A DNA stretch of 64,000 nt, taken from assembly GCA_008692225.1 (NCBI GenBank), contig VICG01000001.1, forward strand, positions 794,501 through 858,500, in the 5' to 3' direction. The stretch comes from Monilinia fructicola (Eukaryota; Ascomycota; Leotiomycetes; Helotiales; Sclerotiniaceae). The notes below the pieces were generated by a model. The model saw nothing but the letters and a program-made list of their open reading frames with translations. It was not told the DNA's origin and ran no database searches. Made by a program: the position numbers and the translations under genes. Shown here piece by piece: positions 51,287 to 63,401 of this stretch. Within the stretch, counting starts at the first letter, position 1, and the number at the start of each line of letters is the position of its first letter.

Positions 51287-52996
51287 ATGGCGCCGTCAGT
51301 TGCAGATGCTGTTGCAGCTCTTGATGAAATAAAACCACCTCAAGGTGTAGTACTGCCACCAAAAGAAATTAAAGGTACGCGACCAAATCCATATTATGAG
51401 CAGAATTATCTAACATTGTGAAAGCTATTCTCGAGAAGACAGCAGGATATGTGGCGCGAAATGGAATCAATTTCGAAGGTGGGATATCTTGGTCCTACGA
51501 TATTTTGTCAACACCACGCTAATAATAGTAGATCGTATCAGAGAAAAGGAACGAACGAATCCCAAGTTCTCCTTTCTTAGTGCCAATGATTCATACAATG
51601 CATACTACCTATGGCGACTTAGTGAGATCAAAGAGGGAAGAGGCACTGCAGTAGCAGCAGGTAGAGCTGGAGAGGCGCCGGTCGAAGCAGAGAAACCCAA
51701 AGGACCACCTGAACCACCAGAGTTCCATTTCTCGGCGCGCATGCCGAACATCAGTGCACAGGATCTGGAAGTAGTTCGTCTAACTGCATTGTTTGTTGCA
51801 AAAAATGGAAGGCAGTTCATGACGACGTTGTCTCAGAGAGAAACGGGGAACTATCAATTCGACTTCCTGAGACCCAATCACAGTTTACACAATTTCTTCC
51901 AGCGACTGATTGATCAATATACCATGTTGTTACGAGCAGGCGGTATTGATGGGGAGGGTGGAAAGATGCAGCAGGAGAGAATCAAGGAATTGCAGGCCAA
52001 CGTGGATGATAAATTCCATGTTCTGGGTAGAGCTAAGCAGAGGGCGGAGTGGTTCAAATTTCAAGATGAGCAAAAGCAGAAGAAGGAAGAAGAAGTCGAG
52101 AAGGAGAAGCTTTCATATGCACAAATTGATTGGCATGACTTTGTTGTGGTAGAGACTGTTATCTTCACGGAGGCTGATGATCAGACGAATCTACCTCCAC
52201 CTACATCGCTCAACGAACTTCAATTTGCTTCCCTGGATCAGAAGGCGCAAATGTCGATTAATTCGACCCATATGCGCATTGAAGAAGCAATGCCCGGAGA
52301 CGATGGAATATTTGATGGGTCATATGCCCAGCAACAATATAATATGGCTCCACCTCCAGTACCACAACCGTCATACCAGCCACAATACCAAGATCCACGC
52401 CAGAGGAACGCTGAAGAAGAGGAAGAAGAAGAAAGGATACGAGAGCGAACTGAAGCTAGAGCTCGTGCTCAACAAGCACAGGCTGAAGCAAAGGGTGGTG
52501 CCGCACCCATGAGGATAAAGGAGAACTATGTTCCGAGAGCGGCTGCTAGAGCTGCCAACAAGCAGCAAATGGCCCTTTGTCCGAACTGTAACCAACAGAT
52601 TCCATATGATGAGCTCGATGCTCATATGAGAAGTAAGATTATACCAACACTCATTGAAATACACCCTTAACTAACACTCTTACAGTTGAATTACTTGACC
52701 CTAGGTGGAAAGAACAGAAAGCCAAGGCAGAGAGCCGTTATGCAACGACTAATCTCTCAACTCAAGATGTAGCTAACAACCTTAAGCGTCTAGCAAGTCA
52801 ACGGAGTGATATCTTCGATGGAGTTACAGGGCAACCCATATCAGAAGAAGAAGCTGCGCGAAGAAAGAAGGCAGCAAATAGCTATGACGGCACTCCTTTG
52901 GATAAGACAGACCGTGCACGATATGAGATGATGCAAAATGTAAATGTGGAAGAGCAAATCCGGGCTATTCACCAAAAATTTGGTGACCGGAAATAG
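51287..52996 (+). CDS. PRP21: Splicing factor 3A subunit 1 (Prp21)
   Basis: Four exons, 51287-51374, 51425-51478, 51532-52632 and 52686-52996, give 517 residues. It is part of the SF3a complex of the U2 snRNP that recognises the branch site. Two SURP modules are visible: VARNGINFEDRIREKE...NAYYLWRL (about 39-80) and FVAKNGRQFMTTLSQRE...FNFFQRLI-like (about 130-175). The central PRP21-like domain follows, then a C2-type CPNCNQQIPYDELDAHMRIELLDPRWKEQK and a C-terminal helix region. The ubiquitin-like domain of the animal protein is absent, as in other fungi. Confidence 0.94.
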
Positions 52997-54370
52997 GTCT
53001 AGGGTGAAAACGGGCTCGTAGAACCACCCGCGATTGTGGCTCGTGCCGTGATAGACTCTTTCTCAAATTGTATACATAGGTACATACTTATTGACCTGGA
53101 TGGTTTTCAAAATGTAGGAGCATGGTGTTCTGGCTTGGGGATGGTATGTTTTATGTAAATTATGAATAATATTTCTACATCTACTGAATTCTCAGCAGCT
53201 GCATACCGCTTCTATATTTGTCATCGCATTCCATACTGTGTAGCCATATTGGCTTGAAACAACCCTTGGAAGGGTCTCCATGGGTAAGGTAAAGCATATG
53301 AAATGGCTAAGTGGATATACATTTGTTTTCGCCTCACTAATGACAATATACGAGATATAACTGTGAGCTAGACAATGCTGACTCTACTTCAGTTTTTGTG
53401 AAAGAGATCTAGGTCTAGGTGGGAAGGTTGAGATTGTATGATGTATTCGTCTCGTAGCCCCCTAATTTACAGGCCGCTCACTGTCTGGGATCGTTAAAAT
53501 CGATATCGAATCTTACGATCTTTCATCTTCACATATTCGTCTAATCGCAGTAGATTATTTTATTCTAGTAGCTACAATGAACGGGACATGTGTATTAAGT
53601 TGATGAGTGTACTAGCAGCGGCTGCGTACGTACGGGTCTGAAGGCTATCTCATAGCCTCTAATACACCGGTTTATACTTTGTAGAGAATCCAGAATGTAT
53701 ACCATGTTTTCTGCCAGTTCCAAGAGCCGTGCCTTCGTGCTGCTGTGCTATACGTTAAGAGCATAGCGGTTTGATATGTCTACCGCTCGGTTGAGAATGT
53801 ATAACATTCTGGATATGCAAATACGTGAGGCGGCAAGCATACTGCACATGATGACGCAGAATAAATGCTCCTCATACTCCTGGACGTCACTGAGTTTAGT
53901 GCATTTGTGAGGCTCATCAGGCGTATGTTGAAGTCTTCAACTTGCCTGCCTACATGTCGATTGGGGGAAGGGGGTGGAGATAGTTTCGGTATATACGGAG
54001 TGTGAGGGTTTATGTGGCTATGTAGAAAGGTGGGTGTTGGAGAGGGTCAGATCACTTTCATCACCTCAAAAGCTTCCCATGGTCTGAGAAAATGCATGGC
54101 TACACATATTCATAGTCTTATAGAAGATTATTTGATTGTGAGCGCTAAGGGAGTCTTGGGTTTCAGAAGATTAGACGAGCAGGTGACGGGAAGGTGTGAA
54201 AAGGGCATTGGATTGAAGGAGAACTTAAAGAGGTTTGGGGCATGCAAAGTCAAGCTCTTGGCTGTATAAGATCTGAATCATGTCACAACAACTTGTTGTC
54301 TGACGTGTTTGTTCGTTTTTGGTGTATGCGCCTATGAGTTGTCCTCCAGAGTCTATCTCTTATGTCCTGG

Positions 54371-54817
54371 CTACATCATCTGGTAAGAAGGAGCTGAGTC
54401 TTCCCATCTTATAATATTGCAATACGCACTGTATGTGCCGAGCTTAATATTGTTGTATGACACAATGATTCTTTGATATTTGCTGGTGCCAGTATATACA
54501 CCACTTAATACCAAGAAGCTGGAGAATGCATCATGCATCTCATGCCGACATATACTGTTTGTACAAAGTTCAACACTAATCAGACGGTTGCATAAGTTGT
54601 CCCAGTTCCTACAGTCGACATATAAAGGTACATATGATGATATGTTATCTATTACCCATGACTCTTGCACTGCCTTCCAGCCTTGACAGGAAGCGAGTGT
54701 TTGGAGCGGAAGTTGACGGGGAGTATATGTGCGCCGACTAGACGTATCTAGCCAGTTGCGAAGAAGAGAAGCCGTCAGGATTGAGATGGAACATTGGGCT
54801 ACAAAGAGAAATATCAT
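54371..54817 (-). CDS. Possible small secreted protein, unrecognised
   Basis: An uninterrupted ATG frame of 148 residues on the minus strand. The N-terminus (MIFLFVAQCSISILTASLL) is hydrophobic like a signal peptide. The mature part contains several Cys (SCQGWKAVQ, VDCRNWDNLC, ELCTNSIC, YCNII). There is no intron. It stands alone in a gene-poor region, a common setting for lineage-specific secreted proteins in plant-associated fungi. No family is recognised, and a chance ORF cannot be excluded. Confidence 0.35.
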   Translation of the reverse strand: MIFLFVAQCSISILTASLLRNWLDTSSRRTYTPRQLPLQTLASCQGWKAVQESWVIDNISSYVPLYVDCRNWDNLCNRLISVELCTNSICRHEMHDAFSSFLVLSGVYTGTSKYQRIIVSYNNIKLGTYSAYCNIIRWEDSAPSYQMM

Positions 54818-55349
54818 AACTGGGAAGACGGGATTCGTTCATGACCATCCCTGATATATCCAGTATATGTCTGGGAGAGTTTCGTACTACTGCCTGCCAT
54901 TATGAGAATGGTTATTGGAAATTGTTAAATCGGTCTCCACTATGATGAATCTATGAGGAAAAGGACCTGAAAGATCGAGATACATTGGCGCATCTGCCAG
55001 GAATTTCGATATAATTTTCTGTGTCTTCTTTTTCTGTATATTGAAGATCAACCAAGCTTGGCCTGTACACATATCTTGGTTCCAATGTAACCTGATCTGA
55101 ACTACCTATTCAGAGAGCAAACGTCAACTCACTGGATGACTCCAGTCGCTTGACTCGATACCACCCCAAATATCACCATCCTTACTTTTTCCACTCTCGA
55201 GCGTGATGGGAGATCTTCGATCATAGTTACTCAATACGCCGACACAAGTCTCTCCACTACGCCTCCCCTCTCCTTTCTCATCCTATCAACCCACAAAACT
55301 TGCTCCTCTTTCTGGAATCGTGAAGGAAATCTGAATCTACGGTAGGAAT

Positions 55350-55723
55350 ATGTATTCCCACTCGAATAGTTTGGATTCTCGCCGAGTTCGCCGACACGCA
55401 GTTCAGAACCGAAAGCTCAAGTTGCTATTTACATATAGGTTAACGACCTAAGCATCTTCAATCTATCGAATAGAATCAATCCTCTAACCGCCTGTTTCTT
55501 TCCAGGCAAATTTGATTTCTAAAATAGAGCCTGGAGTCTGAGCCCTTTCATTCTTGGATTCTAGTCTGGAAACCTCCAGATGGCCGCCATAACCCTCCTG
55601 GATGTTGTGTCAAGCATTAGTGAATACCAAGTCCCTACGAACAACACAATTTCAGATCAATGGAGCAGATCACCTAATAATACAGGATATCAAGTTTCCT
55701 GTCTAATCTTCTACACTGTATAG
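55350..55723 (+). other. Possible small spliced gene or remnant
   Basis: ATG 55350 opens a basic frame (MYSHSNSLDSRRVRRHAVQN) that reaches a GTTAAC donor at 55439. A 67-bp intron with an excellent 3' end (CTCTAACCGCCTGTTTCTTTCCAG) ends at 55505. The spliced frame stops after two more codons. A separate 47-codon ATG frame (55580-55723, MAAITLLDVVSSISEY) follows. The splice site is convincing; the protein is not. Confidence 0.25.
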
Positions 55724-57651
55724 AGGTTTGTGTGGCGTTATGGAGACTTCCTTACTGATGCTGGTATACAGCTATTCTGACGTCTAATTGAATACATACT
55801 AGTCACTCAAATCGGGTCAATTCTAAAAATCCCACATAAGTATAGCGAGTGTCATATTTAAGCAACTTAGGATGTCTGAAAGGGCTCTTTGAGATGACAA
55901 GATCTTATGAGAGGTTGTGGGATTTGGTTTGAAATCCCGAGATTGGGCCCTTTCCCGGAGAGCAAAATGTCATTTTGGACAGTACCTCGACTAGAAAATC
56001 ATATCAGAATCTTCAGTCCGCCCCATCAGTCTGTTGAGAGATATTGAGAAGGGACTGATGGTTATACCACTTTCATTTTGTAGGCGACCTACAAGACAGT
56101 CAAGACATTCGAGGCGCCTTTGTGGAAGTGATCATCTAGTGTCTACTATACCAGCAACAATAATATCTTCGTACTAACGAAAGGAGAGATGTCACACATA
56201 TATCCTCAGAATCAATCCCAAGACCTCAAGGTCTCATGAAATCCATGTCACAGGATTTTTGAATGAAAGTTACGATTCCATTAGCCCCTGAAAATACGTC
56301 TAGTGGTGATGCCGAACAGTGGTAATATAATTGAGTTTATATTAGTAGAACTTTGCAACGTGTTTTTTGCTACAGAATTTCTTCTCGAATGATAGGGTAT
56401 AAGAAGTTTTATTACACATACATATAAAGTCCGTAGAAGTATTAAAGGGATTATCAACTCTAAAAGCCTCAAAATCAATCAATGTTCTCGAAATTGTTAA
56501 GTGTTGACTTCCTCCCACCCACAATCGGGGCCCCTCGCTAATACTACCTACTTGATACTCAACCTAGGTAGTTAATAGCTCTTCAACCTTTTACTAGACA
56601 AGACCACGATATCAGAGGGAATGTGGTGAATAGATTCGAGTCTTATCGAAGCTCATATTAGAGGAGAAAGATGCATCTAGATGACAAGAATAGCTAATCA
56701 CATGGCATCAAAGTGGTTGCTGCCCTTGGCTCCGACTTCCATGAGGGCCAATGGAATGAAAGAAATTAACGATGCGACACTGCACGGAAAATAGTTTGAT
56801 TGAAAGCAATCTGCCGAAGTATATACTAACTAATGGCTACTGCACAATGGGATATCACACGGACTTGCCCACCATATCCTTTCAGAGTATATGAAGCGAA
56901 ACCTTTTGAGCTAAAAGGTCTAGTGAAAGATGCAGAGTAGCAAGCAGCAACAACAGCACAAGTGGTAAGGAGCTGAAAGGAGAGAGAAAGACTCTTGGAT
57001 ATTTATAAAGTACAATGACTGTGAATGACGAGAAGCATAGGAGCATAAAGAGTGGAAGAGGATAACGGTATAACGGTAGACGGTAGACGGTATACGGTAT
57101 AACCGTACCACAGTACGACAGTATAACAGTATAACAGTATAACATCATAGATATCTTTCTTCCCTTGCATTAGGTTCTTAGTGTGAGGTATATTGTTTTT
57201 GGAATGTGCCCCTTGTACATATAATTGGCTCTTCCGAGTGGTTTTCTTTCCTTTAGACCCAGCCACAAATCACCTCTTGTCCCCTCTCTCTCTCTCTCTT
57301 CCTCTCTCTGCCCCCTTCCACTTCTTCAATACAACCTTTTTCAACCACAACACAACACAACACCACCACCAACACCACCACCACCACCACCACACATCAT
57401 AACATTCGCATGTTTTTTGCCTTCTGCTATTCCACAACGTCGCGATTGTAACCTCAAAATTTAAATCACTCTCAATTTATTCTCTGACAATTTTACGATC
57501 AACGGTTTTTGTCTTTTTTTTCTCATCAGGTTTCGCTCCGAGTGAGGGAGCAAGCCACATCCTGGTGGAGCCTGCTCATCAACTTTCGCGTCTTCTCCAT
57601 AACATAGATTAATGTTATAACAATAACATAACGCGACACTTTTTGATCAAC

Positions 57652-60112
57652 ATGTTTTCCACCTTACTAGATAGAATGGGCGCATCGTCTCGCTCTTCTA
57701 CCAAACACGAAATTACGCGTGCCCCTTCATCAGAATCCATCAATACGGCTATTACCGTCGATGACACCTCGAACCTACATTCCTCCTCATCTACACCTCC
57801 AACGAGCATTGGGGACAATGTTAGTGTTACTTCTGCGTCGGGCAAGCCTGAGATTACCACCGAAGATGGCTCAATTGCCCCCGAACAAACAGATAGACGA
57901 AGTCAGCGAGCACGCGCAAAGGTCGGCACCTATAATGTTAAGGTCCTAAGTGGCACGGCTGTACATGCCCCGAAGAAGTTTTTAAAGAACAAGGGCATTC
58001 CAGAAAATGAATCAAGGCGAAAAACTATATCAGGAGGCGAATTGGCGACTGCATTGGGCTCGACGAATTCATCTACAGACTCTGCGGGAAAGAGTGGACA
58101 AAAGCTTGTTAGTGAGGGAATTGATGCTCTGGACTTATCCTGGTCAGTCAAGAAACCACCCAAGTCAAACATCGAAATCAACCTGGTCAAAAGTTCCAAA
58201 AATACTGCTAAGAAGGACGATTTTCCCCGACGCAAGTCTTTAAGATCGACACCCAGCGAGAAGGCAGAAGGGCTCACAAAAAAGCTCAGCGTGCTAGGAA
58301 AAAGAGGCCGACAGGAGATGGAAGGGGGTCTGCAGAAGGCAAAGAGGGAGCTCAGAAATCTTGCAGACACAAAGGAGTTTGCGAAGATTGAGACTGAGCC
58401 TGTTGTACTGGAGGTATGGAGCAATGGCAAGCTTGTGCCAAAGGAGCCGGCAAGGAAGAAGAAAAAGGCAGAGGAGACTCAAGCACAAGCTCTTGAACCT
58501 GAGCCGGCCAAGGCTCCCGCAAAGAAGGTAGCGCAAGGCAGGAAAGAAAAAACCTGGTTGACGAAGGGACTCTACGCGGGGCAGGATGCGGAAAGCCTTG
58601 ATTGGTTCAAATTTTCTGGAAATGCAAAGTCGGCATGGAAGTTGACTGGAAAGCCAAATAAAGCCTTACCATTGCCTTTGTGGAATGGCCAGAGGTTATT
58701 ACATGTTGGGAGAGATTTCAAATTACCCTTCGACATTTGCGCTCCACTTCCTCCGGGGCAACCAAAGCCTACCGAATGGTACAAGACCTCTCATAGTAAG
58801 TTTCAGTGCCTTTTCAGTGCTCTCATGCATTTTCTAACTCTTCATACCAGATCGATTTATTGGGGAAGCTGGTACAATGTGGAAGAAGTCAAGTTTGTTT
58901 GATAGTTTCTTCTCTAAGTGCATTTGTAAGCCTGACACGGGCTGTGACGAAGATTGCCAAAATAGGATCATGCTTTACGAATGTGACGATACCAATTGTG
59001 GTGCAGGTCGAGATAATTGCACAAATCGCGCATTTGCTGAGCTTTTCAACCGTCGCAAGGGCAACTCGTTTCGAAAAGGTGGCAATAAGTATGAGATTGG
59101 GGTTGAGGTTATCAAGACAGCTGATCGAGGCTACGGAGTTCGAAGTAATCGCTGCTTCAACGCGAATCAGATTATCGTTGAATATACGGGCGAGATTATC
59201 ACAGAAGATGAATGTGATAGACGTATGAATGAGGATTACAAAGACAACGAGGTAATTACATTCAAATTATATAGACAGATAATTTGGCTAACCACTTTTC
59301 AAAAGTGTTACTATCTAATGTCATTTGATCAGAACATGATCATTGATGCGACAAGGGGGAGCATTGCGAGGTTTGTCAATCATTCCTGCAAACCAAATTG
59401 CAGAATGGTAAAATGGATTGTTGAGGGTAAGCCGCGAATGGCTCTGTTTGCTGGGGACAATCCTATCATGACAGGGGATGAGCTCACCTACGACTACAAT
59501 TTTGACCCGTTTTCCGCCAAAAACGTTCAAGCATGTCGATGTGGCAGCGACAATTGCCGTGGTGTGCTGGGACCTCGACCAAAAGATCAGAAAGTTACCA
59601 AGGCCACCAGTATCAAAGAAGTTGTCAAAGCTGGAATCAAGGCCGGCAAGCGAAAGCTTCAACAGATGATTGGAGACGAGGAAGATGGTGACGATTTTCT
59701 GACTCCAAAGAAGCGGAAGACAAAGGCGGCGACAGGAGTTAAAAAATCAATAGCTACGGCCAGTGCGAATGTTGCAAGCACAGTTAAGAAATCGGTTTCT
59801 TCACGATTACTGAACGCTCGCCAAGCCGTTGGCTCTAGCAAGAAGACGATCAAAGTTAACCAAACTACAGCAGCTGCAATCAAAACATATGGAAAGAGGC
59901 AGATGAAGCTCTCATCCAGCAGCGCAAGTCTGACAATAGTTTCGCCTGGAAAGAATCCTAAGACCAAGAAGAGCACGAGGAGAGATAGTGTCACGAATAG
60001 TATATCACGGAGCATGCGTTCTACCAGACGATCGAGTGTGTTTGATAATGCCAATGATAGTACGATTCGAGTTGTCACTGACGCTGACGCTGACGCTGAC
60101 GAAGAAGATTAA
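57652..60112 (+). CDS. ASH1: ASH1-type histone H3K36 methyltransferase
   Basis: Three exons, 57652-58795, 58851-59251 and 59306-60112, encode 783 residues. Order: a Ser/Lys-rich N-terminal region; a short conserved block before the AWS domain (LPLWNGQRLLHVGRDFKLPF); a Cys-rich AWS domain (CICKPDTGCDEDCQNR...CGAGRDNCTNR, about 405-440); a SET domain (EYTGEIITEDEC, then RFVNHSCKPNC and ELTYDYNFDPF, about 455-580); and a post-SET CRCGSDNCRG (~592). The C-terminal tail is basic and ends in an acidic DADADADEED. AWS-SET-postSET without PWWP or PHD is the layout of fungal ASH1 enzymes, which methylate H3K36 at silent or facultative chromatin. The second intron is 54 bp and open in frame. Confidence 0.9.
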
Positions 60113-60665
60113 ATGAGGAACTGTAACAATGATCAATAAAATTTTGGCTGCATTGTTAGGGGTAGCCATTGCGTGATGGGTAGTTAGGACTGGAATGGGC
60201 ATATGGACTTTTATCATGTTTGGGCTGCTGGCATGGCTAAATATTCAATGACAGGCGTCTGGCTCTTTTACTATGTATGAATATCTACTAATAGTTTCTC
60301 AATGTCAGCTTTCGAGACTTTGGCTTCAATCATGCTTTCGCTGCAAAACGTCTAATCAAGGGTAGTTGCATGGATGTCCAGAGGTGGTGATGGATGCAGG
60401 CTATCTACCCGATCGAGATTTTAGTGCCGGATTTCACCGCCTTTGACAGAAATTATTTGCCAAAGGCATCATAGAATCAATATCAGCAACAAGGACTGTA
60501 AAACATTTATCTTGTTGAAGCAAACTTTGGTCAATCACTTTTGATTTGCTACAATTATATTTATGCTTAACATGGTATCATTTATATAATATAAATATTC
60601 CGCAAAAACCACCATTCTCTCCATATAATACAGAGAACTCGAGAGTTCTCTTCACAGATACACTC
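60113..60665. other. Intergenic region ASH1 to carrier gene
   Basis: About 550 bp holding the ASH1 3' end and the carrier promoter; an AT-rich TATATAATATAAATA stretch lies at about 60584. Nothing else was seen. Confidence 0.4.
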
Positions 60666-61922
60666 ATGAATACCACAGAGGATCGCAGCAAACGCGCGCT
60701 GCACGAGCTGCACTTACCACAATCTAGAGAAAATGGAGATCTAGGACCTGCACAATCGGGATTCGTATCAAAAGTAGCAGCGAAGCCTGTCCCGGTTGCC
60801 AAATCATGGGCGCATTTCGTTGCTGGAGGGTAAATTTTGCCCCTCTACCATCTTGATATTTTCACACTTCAAGCCGCACCACTGACAACTCTGATTACAG
60901 CGTGGGGGGAATGACAGCCGCAGCTCTCACGGCACCTCTTGATGTCTTAAAAACACGCTTGCAATCGGATTTCTACCAAGCACAACTGGCGCAGAGTCGT
61001 CTCGCCAAAGGAATTTCTCCACATGCGCATCTTTCGCCACTTCGTAGTGCACTCTTACATTTCCGTGAAACCTTTCAGATTTTGGGGTCGGTACATAGAA
61101 TTGAGGGATATCGTGCCCTGTTCAAAGGATTGGGGCCGAATCTTGTTGGTGTGGTTCCTGCGAGGTCCATCAACTTTTTCGTCGTGGGCAATGGGAAGAG
61201 AATACTGGCCAAGTATAATGGTGGGGAGGAGTCGGCGTGGGTGGTTTGTCTTGCGGCTGCCGCTGCGGGAATAACGACAAGTACGGTTACAAATCCCATT
61301 TGGTTGATCAAGACCCGGTTACAGCTGGATAAGAATGTAGCGGAGAGGGCAGGAGATGTTGGGAAGAGAAAATACAAGAACAGTTGGGATTGTATCAAGC
61401 AGGTCGTTAGGGGAGAGGGAATACGGGGCTTATACAAAGGGATGAGTGCAAGCTATCTGGGCGTCACGGAGAGCACATTGCAATGGGTATTGTATGAGCA
61501 GATGAAGAAGAGCTTGGAGAGGAGAGAAGAGAGAATCACATTGAGTGGGAGGCCTAGGAATCTCTGGGACCACTCGGTGCAATGGACTGGAAGCTTAGGG
61601 GCGGCGGGATTTGCAAAATTTGTGGCCGCACTTGCTACTTATCCTCATGAGGTGGGTTTGATGTGATGCTCCTTGCTAATCGCCATACTGACAATATATG
61701 TAGGTCTTACGAACACGCTTGCGACAAGCTCCTCTAGATCATGGACGCCCCAAATACACTGGTCTCGTTCAATGTTTCAACCTGGTTTGGAAGGAGGAGG
61801 GAATGGTTGCTCTATATGGAGGCTTAACGCCGCATCTCTTACGAACAGTACCAAGTGCCGCAATCATGTTTGGCATGTATGAAGGAATTTTGAAACTACT
61901 GGAAAAGCCAGCGTCACATTGA
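60666..61922 (+). CDS. Mitochondrial carrier, Rim2-like pyrimidine-nucleotide transporter
   Basis: Three exons, 60666-60829, 60901-61651 and 61704-61922, give 377 residues. Three carrier repeats are present, with signatures APLDVLKTRLQSD, NPIWLIKTRLQLD and YPHEVLRTRLRQA, so it is an inner-membrane solute carrier with six helices. The Trp in the second signature, the insertion after the first signature, and TESTLQWVLYEQMKK are features of the Rim2/SLC25A33-36 group, which brings pyrimidine nucleotides into the matrix. The substrate is inferred from similarity only. Confidence 0.88.
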
Positions 61923-62613
61923 GATGATATGGAGGAACCATGTAGATGTACAACACATGAAAAGGATTTTACGATGGCGTTTGTATCAAAAACAAAAAAA
62001 GAACGGCATATGACGACTATCAGGAATTATGGCATCCCCCTCCAGGCCAGGGCCGGCCACAACCCGTGTACATTATGAGATACTATGGCGCTTCGTGGGA
62101 ATGGATGTGGGCTGGTAGATCATTGGCATATTGCATCTATGTATACATTGCATGTACACAGGAGGTGGGCAGGGTGGACATTCCGCTCCAAAGACTTAAA
62201 TAGACAAGAGAGCAATACTCCAAAGATAATAAACTCGAGTTTGTGAGGTCAAAGATTCGCTCATTTGGTTGATTCCAATATAGCTGATATAACAGAACCC
62301 GCAATTAAGCTGTGCAGCAAGAGATACCCATCTCGTGGAAATGCAGCCACCCACCAGACAAACGCCTTTGGTATATGTGAGAAGATCAGAATAAACTTCA
62401 GCAACCAGCCCCCCTCGCCACGCCCCTTTTAATTATGAAATTGCCCTACTCCCATATTTGTATGCTACCTTGTCGAGTCATTGCAGGCGTCTTTCTGCGT
62501 CGGGCCTATGATCTTGTGTGTACCATTAACATAGCCTTCCCCATGGTATTCGGACGTCGTTTCTTGAGTCTTCGTGTAACATGTCGAATCCTCATTTCCG
62601 AATCTCCCGGCTT
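61923..62613. other. Convergent intergenic region
   Basis: About 690 bp between the 3' ends of the carrier and the sorting nexin. No gene or repeat was recognised. Confidence 0.4.
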
Positions 62614-63401
62614 TCACCAAGCATTCCGATCCCAGTTTGGATCTGTGCCACATGTTAACATGACCTCTTCACCAACACTCGTCCAAATCTCCTGATCCCT
62701 CTCTAACAGTTCCAGAGATAGAATAGAGAAACCCAAAGCGAGCCGAAGAAAGCTTAAACTCACCCTGCACAAACCCCGCCAAAACCTTACTGCCCGTCTG
62801 CAAGAGTGGATGTCCAACCACAATCTGTAGGAATCGCTCCAAGCCCTCTCTGCGATGCTCAATCACATCGTCACTGAATCTATTTGTGAATACTTTTCCG
62901 GGTAGTGGAGGAATCGTCACGCGCGCACTCTCGCGCTCGAGAATGTCACGGAAATACTCGAAATCGCTGTAGCGGCGGCGAACGGTGCTGTTGCGTAGCT
63001 TGAAGGCGGGTATGTTGGTGCTGCAGTTAATTTCGTAGTCCGTATACATGTTGCGGCCGATGCCGTGGGTTTGGGGATCGGTTACCTAGAGGGGGGAAGA
63101 GAGTTAGTTGGAGAGTTGTGAGTGAAGGTGGTAGGTAAGTGGAAGAGGAGGGGAAAGAGGGGTGGGGGTAGTGGTAGTTGGTGGTTGGTAGGTGGTAGTT
63201 GGATGCTGGGAAATTATGATATCAGAGAGGTCATACTTCTATCTCGAGGAAGTTTTCGGGTGGTCCATAGATTTCCTCAAAGCTTTGTTGACGGGAATCA
63301 GGCATAGCTTGCATGGCGGATGGTATGCTGGATCTTCCTGGAGAAGTAGGACTTTGGGGAGATGTATGACCGGTAGTCGGCGATTGCACTGATTGTGCCA
63401 T
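62614..63401 (-). CDS. SNX3: Sorting nexin 3 (Grd19) with a PX domain
   Basis: Three exons on the minus strand, 63401-63237, 63085-62764 and 62642-62614, encode 171 residues. The protein is almost entirely one PX domain: [16 protein letters not shown], then the phosphoinositide-binding [17 protein letters not shown], the Pro loop IPPLPGKVF and [19 protein letters not shown], ending [10 protein letters not shown] short Ser/Pro-rich N-terminal extension precedes it; an internal Met about 30 residues in is an alternative start. SNX3/Grd19 binds PI3P on endosomes and helps retromer recycle cargo to the Golgi. Confidence 0.94.

Larger units (their letters stand above)
52997..57651. other. Gene-poor 4.7-kb region
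   Basis: Only two weak candidates were found (54371-54817 minus and 55350-55723 plus). The region has ordinary base composition except for simple repeats near its right end: ACGGTAT/ACGGTAG units (about 57064-57145), a CT run (57285-57310) and a CAC run (about 57358-57393). From about 57230 the plus strand is pyrimidine-rich and is probably the ASH1 5' leader. Confidence 0.5.

Noticed and set aside
57064..57145. ACGGTAT-type repeats as a regulatory array
   Set aside because: Short imperfect units typical of slippage; nothing links them to a binding factor.
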